Origin: DSWT01 sp035415725
GTDB taxonomy: Bacteria > Chloroflexota > Anaerolineae > B4-G1 > SLSP01
Assembly (NCBI GenBank): GCA_035415725.1
Contig: DAOOGN010000001.1
Span: forward strand, 82,434-146,433
Length of the DNA stretch: 64,000 nucleotides
Direction of reading: 5' to 3'
A program made the position numbers and the translations under genes. Under the pieces are notes generated by a model, which had not been told where the DNA came from, made no database searches, and saw only the letters and a list, made by a program, of their open reading frames with translations. Numbering within the stretch: the stretch's first letter is position 1; each line of letters begins with the position of its first letter. This document shows, piece by piece, positions 26,761-35,430 of the stretch.

Positions 26761-28482
26761 ATGGAAAAGGATAACATCAAATCGACTGACCGGCGATATG
26801 TGCCCCTGGCGGAAGATATCGTGATCTGGCGCCAGCAATTGATCCGGCGGGTGTTGCAGGTGATGCTTGTTTTCGGCGGCCTGATGCTCACTGCCGGCTC
26901 TTATTCCGCTTACTCGCGCGGCGTCTTTTGGGCTATAGGCGTCTACATCGGGGTCTATGGCGTTTTGGTGGTGTTGACGTTGTGGCGGCGGGCACCTTAT
27001 ACTCTGCAGGTAGCAGGGATACAGTTGATCCTCTACACCCTTGCAGTTGTCGTCTTTATTACGCGCGGTCTGGGCGATAGTAGTCGGGTCTATTTACTCA
27101 CGATGGTCTTTGTCTCTACCCTTTTCTGGGGATGGCGGGCCACGCTCTTCACTCTCGGTCTTGTCATCGCCACGATGATGGGGATGGCGTGGGCCTTTAC
27201 CGGCGGATATCTCGTCGCCCAGGAAGTTGTTTCGACCGATTGGAGCGCTTGGATACCGCTTTCCATCGAAGTGTTGAGCATGGGCGTCTTTATCATGGTA
27301 CTTTTGTCCTCTTATACCGCCCGTTTCAACGCTTACGTCATGCAGAGCCGCGAACTGGCGCAGGCTTTGGAAGAAAATCGGGCCGATTTGGCGCAGCAAG
27401 TAGCGCAGCGCACGTCCGACCTGGAAAAGCGCACCAGGCAATTGGAAGCGGCGACCGCGGTGGCACGGGAAGCAGCCACCATCCAGGATGTAGAAGCGTT
27501 GTTGGAGCGGGCGGTTCAGCTCGTCTCGGACCGTTTTGGTTTCTACCATACCGGCATCTTTTTGACCGATGAAGCGGGCGAATATGCCGTGTTGCGCGCT
27601 GCTTCCTCGGAAGAAGGGCAGCGTTTGTTGGCGCGCGCCCATCGTTTGAAGGTCGGGGAGGTCGGCGTCGTCGGTTATGTGACCCGGCAGGGCGAACCGC
27701 GCATTGCCCAGGATGTACGGGCAGACGCGCTGTATTACGCCAATCCGGAGATGCCGGCGACACGCTCGGAGATGGCTTTACCTTTACTGGTGCGGGGAAG
27801 AGTGATTGGGGCGCTGGATGTGCAGAGTGTCGAGCCTGAGGCATTTACCCAGGATGATGTGGACGTTTTGCAGGCGTTGGCGGACCAATTGGCTATAGCG
27901 ATTGAGGATGCCCGTCTTATCGCCGCATCGCAGGCGGCCTTGGAGACAGCACAGCGCGCCTACGGTGAAATAAGCCGCGTCGCCTGGCAAGAAATGCTCC
28001 GTACCCATGAGCGTCTGGGAGCGCGTTACGATCCGCATCATATCCTGCCGTCAGATGCGGTGCAACCTGAGGTTACAAAACCGGACGCACGTCAGTCCAC
28101 AGCGGGGATAGACGCGCGCGTAGATACGCTGAGTGTTCCACTTAAAGCGCGCGGGCAGGTGATCGGCGAACTTGCGGCCTACGTGCCCGGCGATCAACCC
28201 TGGACGGCGGATCAGCGCGAACTCTTGGAGACACTGGGGGAGCAATTGAGCGTGGCCCTGGAAAGCGCGCGACTTTATGAAGACACCCAACGTCGCGCCG
28301 CCCGCGAGCGTATGATCAGCGAAGTGACCGGCAGGATCCGCGAGACGCTGGATATAGAGGCCGTGCTCAAGACGGCTGCTGAACAGATGTGCCAGGCGTT
28401 AGCGCTCAAAGATTTGGTGGTGCGTTTGGTGAGCCCAGAAGCCGTAAAAATGGACGTGGATCGTACAGAGCATAAAGTTTAG
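26761..28482 (+). CDS. Membrane sensor: six TM helices, GAF, degenerate GAF, shared tail; no output domain
   Basis: ATG codons occur at 26755 and 26761; the GGGAG at about 26747 is better spaced for the second, giving 573 residues. The N terminus is short and charged, six helices span roughly 22-200, and a coiled coil (QQVAQRTSDLEKRTRQLEAA) connects to a canonical GAF (230-390, FYHTGIFLTDEAGEYAVLRA). A degenerate GAF (393-506, with RVAWQEML) and the tail (506-573) complete it. The tail coding region is close to that of the gene at 29703 at nucleotide level. This gene ends the first uninterrupted run of the array: a 173-nt gap with a dispersed repeat follows. Confidence 0.87.
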   Translation: MEKDNIKSTDRRYVPLAEDIVIWRQQLIRRVLQVMLVFGGLMLTAGSYSAYSRGVFWAIGVYIGVYGVLVVLTLWRRAPYTLQVAGIQLILYTLAVVVFITRGLGDSSRVYLLTMVFVSTLFWGWRATLFTLGLVIATMMGMAWAFTGGYLVAQEVVSTDWSAWIPLSIEVLSMGVFIMVLLSSYTARFNAYVMQSRELAQALEENRADLAQQVAQRTSDLEKRTRQLEAATAVAREAATIQDVEALLERAVQLVSDRFGFYHTGIFLTDEAGEYAVLRAASSEEGQRLLARAHRLKVGEVGVVGYVTRQGEPRIAQDVRADALYYANPEMPATRSEMALPLLVRGRVIGALDVQSVEPEAFTQDDVDVLQALADQLAIAIEDARLIAASQAALETAQRAYGEISRVAWQEMLRTHERLGARYDPHHILPSDAVQPEVTKPDARQSTAGIDARVDTLSVPLKARGQVIGELAAYVPGDQPWTADQRELLETLGEQLSVALESARLYEDTQRRAARERMISEVTGRIRETLDIEAVLKTAAEQMCQALALKDLVVRLVSPEAVKMDVDRTEHKV

Positions 28483-28618
28483 TGGTTCTTTAGGATTTCG
28501 TGGGATCGAAATAAGAAACCGGCTACGGATTTACACGAAAAGTATAAAAAATGAAATCTGTGTCATCCGTGGCAAAAACTAAAGCCGTTTTTCCGTCACC
28601 ACGCACAGTCCCAGAGAG
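28483..28618 (+). repeat. Dispersed intergenic repeat, family 1, copy 1 (~136 bp)
   Basis: This interval aligns along its length with 56469-56620 in the same orientation. Shared blocks include GGTTCTT.AGGATT.CGTGG, AATAAGAAACC.GC.ACGGATTT, TCATCCGTGGCAAAAA and GTTTTTCC.TCACCAC. By eye about three quarters of positions match, with one indel of about a dozen bases. Neither copy encodes anything obvious. It begins directly after the stop codon of the upstream sensor, so it may carry a 3' end or insertion boundary. TATAAAAA is conserved in both copies but no good -35 accompanies it. Confidence 0.8.
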
Positions 28619-28655
28619 CCAATTGAGTCAAATCATCGCAGTGGGAGGAAGACAG

Positions 28656-29675
28656 ATGAGGGAGTATAGGCATTCTGACCATAGGATTAAAGGGGTATGG
28701 AGGGCGTTGGCGAGCCTGGTGGTGCTGGGCTTTCTTTTAAGTGGATGTGGCACTCCGGAGCCCAAAGTTTACCGGGTGGGTGTCCTATCGGGGTTGGATT
28801 TTGTCGCTGCCATCACCGATGGTTTTAAGGAAGGTATGACCGGGTTGGGTTATGTTGAAGGAGAAAATATCGTCTATGATGTGCAGCAGACAAATTTTGA
28901 TATAGCTGCCTACAGGAGCATTCTCGACAAATTTATCGCCGATAAGGTCGATTTGATTTTTGTTTTTCCTACCGAGGCATCTATAGAAGCCAAGAACGTG
29001 ACCCAAGGGACTGACATTCCGGTGGTTTTCAATTTTGCTTTGATTGAGGGCGTAGGACTGGTCGATAGCGTGCGTGAACCGGGGGGAAACATCACCGGTG
29101 TGCGCTATCCTGGCCCAGATATTGCGGTCAAGCGTTTTGAAATCTTGCATGAGATTGTGCCGGATGCCAAACGGATATGGATCCCTTATCAACGAGACTA
29201 CCCGATTGTAGACAGTCAACTGGAAGCCTTGCGCCCAGTGGCCGAGGCGGCTAACATTACCTTGATCGAATTTCCTGCTGAGAGTGCTGCCGAACTCGAG
29301 GCCGAACTGCAAGCGCGGGCAAAACAGGACGATCCGGGTATAGATGCAATTTTGTTTCTTGCAGAACCCCTGGCTGTGACTCCGGAAAGCTTTGCCGTGA
29401 TCGGCAGATTTGCCGACGAGCATAAGTTGCTTGTCGGTGGAGCCTTGATGTCAGCAGAAGGTCATGAATCCGTTTTCGGAGTGAACGTCAACCCTCTTGA
29501 CACGGGTAAACTGGCGGCGCCTCTGGCGGATAAAATTTTCAGAGGGACGCCGGCCGGCACTATCCCCGTGGTCTCAGCCGAGAATTTCGTGCAGATCAAC
29601 TATAGAGCCGCTCAAGCTTTGGGATTGACGGTGCCTGAAAGTGTGTTAGCGCAAGCGGATGAGGTGATTCGCTAA
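28656..29675 (+). CDS. ABC-type substrate-binding lipoprotein (ABC_sub_bind family)
   Basis: The frame is open from 28551, but GGGAGGAA just before the ATG at 28656 and the signal peptide fix the start, giving 339 residues. A basic N terminus, a hydrophobic core and the lipobox LSGC (Cys31) mark a lipoprotein. The mature protein matches the ABC_sub_bind (TrpX-like) family: VGVLSG, EGMTGLGYVEGENI, DIPVVFNF and the signature PGGNITGV. No ABC permease or ATPase gene is next to it. Instead a Cache-HAMP sensor gene starts 27 nt downstream, so I infer that it presents a ligand to that sensor. Transport with a distant permease remains possible. Confidence 0.88.
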   Translation: MREYRHSDHRIKGVWRALASLVVLGFLLSGCGTPEPKVYRVGVLSGLDFVAAITDGFKEGMTGLGYVEGENIVYDVQQTNFDIAAYRSILDKFIADKVDLIFVFPTEASIEAKNVTQGTDIPVVFNFALIEGVGLVDSVREPGGNITGVRYPGPDIAVKRFEILHEIVPDAKRIWIPYQRDYPIVDSQLEALRPVAEAANITLIEFPAESAAELEAELQARAKQDDPGIDAILFLAEPLAVTPESFAVIGRFADEHKLLVGGALMSAEGHESVFGVNVNPLDTGKLAAPLADKIFRGTPAGTIPVVSAENFVQINYRAAQALGLTVPESVLAQADEVIR

Positions 29676-29702
29676 CTGTTCATCTTGTCGAGAGGTGGAA
29701 CA

Positions 29703-31901
29703 ATGTCTATGCAAACAAAAAAGCCCAAGACCTCACGCAGCCTGGCGGCGACGTTAGCGTCCGCTTTCTTGGGTTTGACTTTAGTCGCTCTGTTTATTGC
29801 CTACATCCCGCAACTGTTCTTTTTCATCCGAACAGGCAATCAGGCGATTGCCGGTGAGCAACAGTTGATTGCCAAGGAGGCTGCTAATACGGTGGTTAGC
29901 TTTATCGAGGCTAAATTCGGCGTCTTGGAGACGGCGGCCAGACTTGGTTATCTTATTTCCACCTCTCGGGAAAATCAGAAAGAAATTCTGGCGAGCCTGC
30001 TGGGGTCGCAACCTGCCTTCCGCCAGTTGGCTTTTCTGGATGCGCAGGGATGGGAACTGGTCAGAATCTCTCGGCTCTCGAAAAGCACTTCAGGAGATCT
30101 GATCGGTCGGGCTGGAAGTGGTTGGTTAGAGCAGGTGGCGCGGGGAGAAAGATATATTGGTCCGATTTACGTGGACGAAGCAACGAGCGAGCCACTGCTG
30201 GTCATGGCCGTTCCTGCCAGGGATGTTTTTGGCGATTTTCGTGGCGTGTTGTTGGCCGAAGTGAACCTGAAGTTTATGTGGGATCTGGTCGGCGCCTTGA
30301 AGGTTGGCGAGACCGGTCTGGCTTACGTGGTGGATCGACAGGGTAATCTGATTGCCTTCGGCGATGTCTCGCGCGTTTTGCAGAGCGAAAACGTCAGTCG
30401 CCTGGATTTGGTGGCAAAATTCGTTGCGGACCCGGTGCCGGCCGGTGAGGCTGTGACCGGTGGCTTTCAGGGGATCAATGGCTTCAGGGTGATAGGCACT
30501 TACGTCTCTCTGGGTGTGCCCGACTGGGCCGTGGTCACTGAATTGCCGGTACAGGAAGGAACGGCCTCCCTCATCCGCAGTATCTTGGCATCGCTAGGCG
30601 TGATGGTGATTGTCGCCGTCGTTGTCGCTAGAGTTGCCGTTTATATCGCCCGACGTCTTGCCGTGCCTTTGCTCAACTTGACGACCACCGCCGGCCGGAT
30701 TGCTGGCGGGGAACTGAATCTACAAGCGGCGTTGCAAGGCCCCTCTGAAGTGGTGGATCTGGCGCGGGCTTTTAACACGATGACGGCGCAGTTGCGCGAG
30801 ACGTTGACGGGCCTGGAACAGCGGGTCGCTGAACGCACCCAGGGCTTACTGACGGCGGCGGAAGTATCGAGTGCTACAGCGGCCGTGCTTGATCTCGACA
30901 AGTTGTTGCCTCAGATCGTCGAGTTAGTGCGAGAGCGTTTCCAATTGTACTATGTGGGGCTGTTCCTGACGGATGAAGCCGGCGAATATGCCGTCTTGCG
31001 CGCCGGTACAGGTGAGGCCGGACGCGCCATGTTGGCGCGTCAGCACCGGTTGCGTATTGGTGGTGACTCGATGATTGGTCGTTGCGTGTTGACAGGGCAG
31101 GCTGATATTCAACTCGATGTCGGTGAAGCAGCGGTCCACTTTAGCAATCCCGATCTGCCGGATACACGTTCTGAATTGGCTTTGCCTTTGCGTGCGGGTG
31201 ACCAAATTATCGGGGCGATGACAGTACAGAGTGAGCACGAGGCGTTCTTCTCTCAGGCAGATGTGTCCGTGATGCAGACTGTGGCCGATCAGGTCGCGAA
31301 TGCTGTGCGCAACGCTCGCCTGTTCCAGCAACTACAGGCCAGCCTGGAAGCTGAAAGGCGTGCCTACGGCGAATTGGCCAGCGATGCATGGCGCAGCCTG
31401 TTGCAGTACCGCTCTGAACTGGGATTTGTGAGTGACGGTCAGAAAACCGTACAGCGAGCCGATGTCTGGCGACCGGAAATGGAAACTGCCTTGCACACCG
31501 CTCAAGTTGTGCCGGGCCAAGGTGATGCGCCGACGGTAGCTATCCCGATCAAAGTGCGCGACCAGGTCATCGGGGTAGTCGATGGTTGCAAACCTGATGG
31601 CAGCGAATGGACCCAGGAAGAGATCGATATGCTATCGGCACTGACCGAGCAGTTGAACGTCGCGTTGGAAAGCGCGCGGTTGTATCAAGACACCCAACGT
31701 CGCGCCACCCGCGAGCGTATGATCGGCGAAGTGACCGGACGGATCCGTGAGACGCTGAACGTGGAGGCTGTGCTCAAGACGGCTGTCGACGAAATCCGTC
31801 AGGCACTGCAACTGGAACGTCTGGTCGTGCGCCTGGGGACGCCGGATGAAGACACCGTTCAGCCCGCCGAGAAAGGATACCAAGATGTGGAACAAGATTA
31901 A
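29703..31901 (+). CDS. Membrane sensor: dCache, HAMP, GAF, degenerate GAF, shared tail; partner of the upstream binding protein
   Basis: A TTG at 29685 is in frame, but GAGGTGG precedes the ATG at 29703, giving 732 residues. TM1 (12-40), an extracytoplasmic domain of Cache type (43-283, RQLAFLDAQGWELVRISRLS, then GETGLAYVVDRQGNLIAFGD), TM2 (289-315), HAMP (316-370, EVVDLARAFNTMTAQLRE), a canonical GAF (380-544, LYYVGLFLTDEAGEYAVLRA), a degenerate GAF (546-659, with SDAWRSLL) and the tail (660-732) follow. The pairing with a lipoprotein binding gene recurs at 43000/44085. Part of the tail coding sequence (about 31688-31759) is nearly identical to 28281-28354, another sign of exchange among members. 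It overlaps the next gene by 17 nt. Confidence 0.88.
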   Translation: MSMQTKKPKTSRSLAATLASAFLGLTLVALFIAYIPQLFFFIRTGNQAIAGEQQLIAKEAANTVVSFIEAKFGVLETAARLGYLISTSRENQKEILASLLGSQPAFRQLAFLDAQGWELVRISRLSKSTSGDLIGRAGSGWLEQVARGERYIGPIYVDEATSEPLLVMAVPARDVFGDFRGVLLAEVNLKFMWDLVGALKVGETGLAYVVDRQGNLIAFGDVSRVLQSENVSRLDLVAKFVADPVPAGEAVTGGFQGINGFRVIGTYVSLGVPDWAVVTELPVQEGTASLIRSILASLGVMVIVAVVVARVAVYIARRLAVPLLNLTTTAGRIAGGELNLQAALQGPSEVVDLARAFNTMTAQLRETLTGLEQRVAERTQGLLTAAEVSSATAAVLDLDKLLPQIVELVRERFQLYYVGLFLTDEAGEYAVLRAGTGEAGRAMLARQHRLRIGGDSMIGRCVLTGQADIQLDVGEAAVHFSNPDLPDTRSELALPLRAGDQIIGAMTVQSEHEAFFSQADVSVMQTVADQVANAVRNARLFQQLQASLEAERRAYGELASDAWRSLLQYRSELGFVSDGQKTVQRADVWRPEMETALHTAQVVPGQGDAPTVAIPIKVRDQVIGVVDGCKPDGSEWTQEEIDMLSALTEQLNVALESARLYQDTQRRATRERMIGEVTGRIRETLNVEAVLKTAVDEIRQALQLERLVVRLGTPDEDTVQPAEKGYQDVEQD

Positions 31902-33597
31902 GCAGTTTCTTGCCCCCCCTGTCTTTGCCGCTGACGAGGATAAAACTCGCACCGCGGCCTTGCTCAATCCGCTGATTCTGAGCGTGTTTGTGGTGGACAT
32001 CATCGGTGCTGTGGCGACCGTATTGGTCTTCGCGCAGAAATTAGGCAGTGGCATTGTGGTGGGGTTGATCTTTTTGGTATTGTTGACTGCCAAACTCTTC
32101 TTGCAATATGGAAGGGCACGGTTGGCCGGCATTGTTTTTATTGTTGGAATATGGTTGCTGTCCAGCGCCGTCATAGTGTTTTCCGGGGGACGCAGCATGA
32201 TCGCTGCGGCTTATGTCAGTTTGACCGTCATTGTGGGGTTGGTTCTCGGACAAGGCCCTGCCATCAGGTTTGCCATTATCAACAGCGTGTTAAGTTTGGG
32301 GCTGGTGATTGCTGAGGCTGTGGGTGTGACCTTGCCGCTCTTGTTTCCGGTGCCGTTGGCATCGAACTGGGTGATGTTGAGCATTGCCTTGGCAATGGCC
32401 GTCGCGCCGCTTAACCTGGCATTGAACAGCCTGAACGCGGCCTTGAACCGTGCACGGCGCTATGCTGCCGAAGCGGAGCAACAGCGCCAGCAGATTGAGG
32501 CTTTGGCCGAGGCGCGGGCGCTCGAACTGAAGCGCCGCACTGCCTACCTCGATGCCGCTACCCAAATCGCCACCGAGATCGCCGCGGTAGAACGCAATCC
32601 CCTCGCCCTCCTGCAACGCGCTGCCGAGGTGATCAGCCGGCAATTCGGTTTTTATCATACAGGGGTCTTTTTGCTGGATGATAGTGGGCAGTGGGCTGTG
32701 TTGCAGGCAGCCTCCGGCGAAGGGGGACAGCGCATGATGCAGCGTGGGCACCGCTTGCGCGTTGGTACAGAAGGCATTGTCGGCGCGGTAGCGGCCTATG
32801 GGCAATATCGCGTGGTGCAAGACGTCGGCGCCGATGGAGTTTTCTTCGATAACCCGGATTTGCCCGCAACGCACTCCGAAATGGCTTTGCCGCTGCGCGC
32901 GCGCGGTGAGATCCTCGGCGTGCTCGACGTGCAAAGTACGGTCCCCACCGCCTTTACTGATGAAGATGTATATGTGCTGCAGGCGTTGGCCGATCAGATC
33001 TCTGTAGCGGTGAGCAGTGCGCGTCTCTCCCGCCAGGTCGAAGAGAGCATCGCCGCCGAGCGGCGCGCCTATGGTCAAGTGGTCGGCCAAGCGTGGCGTG
33101 ATCTGCTCCGCGTGCGTCCTGACCTGGCTTTTGCCAGCGACGAGCGCGGCGTTGCGCCTTTCACAACCTGGGAGCCGCAGATGACAGCGGCGTTGCAAAC
33201 CGGTCAAGTCGTCGGTGCTGGCGATGATCTGGCTATCCCTATCCGCGTGCGCGATCAAGTGATCGGCGTGATTGACGGGCATAAATCCGCGGGGACGGCG
33301 TGGTCTGAGGAAGAAATCGCTCTGCTGCAAACACTGACCGAGCAATTGAGCGTCGCTCTCGAAGGGGCGCAGCTCTACGAAGACACCCAACGTCGCGCCG
33401 CCCGTGAGCAGTTGGCGCGCGAGATCACGGCGGAAATGCGGCGTTCATTGGACGTTACGACCGTGCTGCAAACGGCGCTTCATCAACTACGCGCTGCGCT
33501 GGGTCTCACCGAAGCCGAGGTATGGATCGAGGAAGCGTCTGCAGAGACCTCCCCCATTCCCCCGGGGCCAACGGGGAGGATTAAGGGCGGGATGTGA
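31885..33597 (+). CDS. Membrane sensor with FLAPPVF N-terminal motif, TM domain, GAF, degenerate GAF, tail
   Basis: Start at ATG 31885 (570 residues) is supported by GAAAGGA upstream and by alignment with the product at 25057: MWNKIKQFLAPPVF followed by AADEDKTR. Five to six helices lie between 25 and 190. A helix-rich linker leads to a canonical GAF (218-383, FYHTGVFLLDDSGQWAVLQA), a degenerate GAF (385-498, with GQAWRDLL) and the tail (498-570), ending in a Pro-rich stretch. Like its relatives it has no catalytic domain. The upstream neighbour here is a Cache sensor rather than a LacI-type one, so the N-terminal type is not tied to a fixed partner. Confidence 0.87.
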   Translation: MWNKIKQFLAPPVFAADEDKTRTAALLNPLILSVFVVDIIGAVATVLVFAQKLGSGIVVGLIFLVLLTAKLFLQYGRARLAGIVFIVGIWLLSSAVIVFSGGRSMIAAAYVSLTVIVGLVLGQGPAIRFAIINSVLSLGLVIAEAVGVTLPLLFPVPLASNWVMLSIALAMAVAPLNLALNSLNAALNRARRYAAEAEQQRQQIEALAEARALELKRRTAYLDAATQIATEIAAVERNPLALLQRAAEVISRQFGFYHTGVFLLDDSGQWAVLQAASGEGGQRMMQRGHRLRVGTEGIVGAVAAYGQYRVVQDVGADGVFFDNPDLPATHSEMALPLRARGEILGVLDVQSTVPTAFTDEDVYVLQALADQISVAVSSARLSRQVEESIAAERRAYGQVVGQAWRDLLRVRPDLAFASDERGVAPFTTWEPQMTAALQTGQVVGAGDDLAIPIRVRDQVIGVIDGHKSAGTAWSEEEIALLQTLTEQLSVALEGAQLYEDTQRRAAREQLAREITAEMRRSLDVTTVLQTALHQLRAALGLTEAEVWIEEASAETSPIPPGPTGRIKGGM

Positions 33598-33612
33598 ACG
33601 AAGAGGAAAATT

Positions 33613-35430
33613 ATGTTCGAGCGGATTAGAAAATACTTCACATTGCCGGTTTTTGACGACGACGAACGGACGCGCCGCACACGGTTGCTCATCTCCATCC
33701 TGGTACCTTTGGCGGTGATGGCTGTCCTGGCGGTTATCGTGATGATAGTGTTGTCCGGTTTCCCTCAAAGGTTAGCGGATGCGAACATCATCATCGTTGC
33801 AGTCGCTATCGTTGCCGCCGTGTTGATTGCCTTCCCGCTCGTCCGCCGCAGGCCTCCCACCGGTCTGTCCATAGGCCTGCTCACCTTGCTGTGGCTGGTG
33901 ACCACCGCTTGGCTGCGGTTTACGGAGGGACTTAGCGGTGGTCATACGAGCTCTGGTTATGTGTTGATAATTGTGCTGGCCGGTTTGTTGCTCGGTCCAC
34001 GTGGCGCGATAGTGTACGCAGCGCTATCGCTTATGGCGATTATAAGTACAGGCTATGCCGAAAACCGTGGTTTGATCCCCGGTCGTACAGGCGTTAGCAC
34101 AGCGGATGCGTTGATCATCAGCGGCGTTGTGGCGTTGACGGGTGTTTTTCTACGTTACGCTGTGAAGAGCATGCAAGACGCAATTGACCACGCCCGTCGT
34201 TCGGCGCAGGCGCTGGCGGAGGCTAATAGCGAGCTGGAAGCGATTCGTCGCTCGCTGGAAGAGCGTGTAGCAGCCCGCACACAGGATTTGCGGTCCCGTT
34301 CGGCATTATTGCTGACCGCTATCGAACTGGGGCGTACCGCAGCCTCCCTGCACGACCTCGATGAATTATTAGCCCGTATGCCAGCGATGATTGCCGCGCA
34401 GACAGGCCTTTATCACGTAGGCATCTTTTTGGCGGATGAGTATGGGGAATTCGTTGTCTTGCGTGGAACAAACAGCCCTGAGGGGCGACAGTTGATGGCA
34501 GTCAATTACCATGCAGCCGTGAATGAGCCGGGCTTCCTCGGTACGGTGGTGGCGAAACATGAACCGCGTCTGGCGCTGGATGTGGGGCCGGGGGCGGTGT
34601 CGTTCATCAATTCCCCGTTTCCCCATACGCGCTCGCAGTTGACCTTGCCGCTGATGGCCGGGGATCGCCTGGTCGGTGCCTTGGATTTGCACAGCACGGA
34701 AAGCGATGCCTTTACCGACCAGATGATTGAGATTATGCGTCTGCTGGCCGATCAGATAGCGATTGCGATTGAAGGGGCGCAACTGTTCGCCCAAAGCCAG
34801 ACGGCGCTGGAAGCAGAACGCCGGGCGTATGGGCAGGTCAGCCGCGAAGCCTGGCGGGAGATGTCACGTGCTGAAGGCGCTTTGCGTTTTCTCTCTGACG
34901 CGCCGGGGATCGTTCGCCCGGCTTCCGGAGAAAGAGCCGCTGTGATGGAACGGGCGCGGCAGGCCGGCCAGTTGATCACAGAGGAAGAGTCTACCTTGGC
35001 CGCGCCCATCCAGGTGCGTGAGGGTGTGAACATCGGCGCGTTGCGGCTGCGCAAACCGGAGTGGAGCGCAGATGAGATCGCGTTGGTGGAGACGTTGACC
35101 GAGCAACTCGGCGCGGCACTGGAAAGCGCGCGGCTGTATCAAGAAACCCAACGCCGCGAGGCGCGAGAGCGTATCACCCGTGAGATTACCGAGGACATAC
35201 GCCGTTCTGTGGAGATCGAGACGATTTTGCGCTCTGCCGTGACCCATCTCGGCGAGGCTCTGGGTGTGCCGCGTACCTACGTGCGCCTGATGTTAGAGGA
35301 AACGGATTTACCTTCCGCCGCCTTCATGGGCCTGGATGTAGCTCCGGCGCCATCGCCGGCAGCAGAGCCGCCGGCGGAGGATGATGACGCCGCCGCGGGT
35401 GGGCAAGGAGAAGAACACCATGAGTCCTAA
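33613..35430 (+). CDS. Membrane sensor with APPVF-like N-terminal motif, TM domain, GAF, degenerate GAF, tail and disordered end
   Basis: The 605-residue product starts MFERIRKYFTLPVFDDDERTRR, a variant of the leader in the products at 25057 and 31885. About six helices (30-190), a coiled coil, a canonical GAF (226-394, LYHVGIFLADEYGEFVVLRG), a degenerate GAF (396-510, with REAWREMS) and the tail (510-570) follow. Unlike its relatives it carries an extra Ala/Pro/Glu-rich end (572-605) that is probably unstructured. AGAGGA precedes ATG. The last 11 nt overlap the next gene. Its GAF has PHTRSQLTLPL where most have DTRSELALPL. Confidence 0.87.
   Translation: MFERIRKYFTLPVFDDDERTRRTRLLISILVPLAVMAVLAVIVMIVLSGFPQRLADANIIIVAVAIVAAVLIAFPLVRRRPPTGLSIGLLTLLWLVTTAWLRFTEGLSGGHTSSGYVLIIVLAGLLLGPRGAIVYAALSLMAIISTGYAENRGLIPGRTGVSTADALIISGVVALTGVFLRYAVKSMQDAIDHARRSAQALAEANSELEAIRRSLEERVAARTQDLRSRSALLLTAIELGRTAASLHDLDELLARMPAMIAAQTGLYHVGIFLADEYGEFVVLRGTNSPEGRQLMAVNYHAAVNEPGFLGTVVAKHEPRLALDVGPGAVSFINSPFPHTRSQLTLPLMAGDRLVGALDLHSTESDAFTDQMIEIMRLLADQIAIAIEGAQLFAQSQTALEAERRAYGQVSREAWREMSRAEGALRFLSDAPGIVRPASGERAAVMERARQAGQLITEEESTLAAPIQVREGVNIGALRLRKPEWSADEIALVETLTEQLGAALESARLYQETQRREARERITREITEDIRRSVEIETILRSAVTHLGEALGVPRTYVRLMLEETDLPSAAFMGLDVAPAPSPAAEPPAEDDDAAAGGQGEEHHES

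Noticed and set aside
28551..28655. Upstream extension of the binding-protein gene
   Set aside because: It lies partly in the dispersed repeat and would bury the signal peptide; GGGAGGAA precedes the later ATG.
32290..33390. Minus-strand ORF of 366 codons
   Set aside because: Antisense shadow of the GAF and degenerate GAF coding region of the gene at 31885; similar long antisense frames occur opposite the same domains in other members (9734-10495, 12343-13122, 47487-48470), as expected from shared codon bias.
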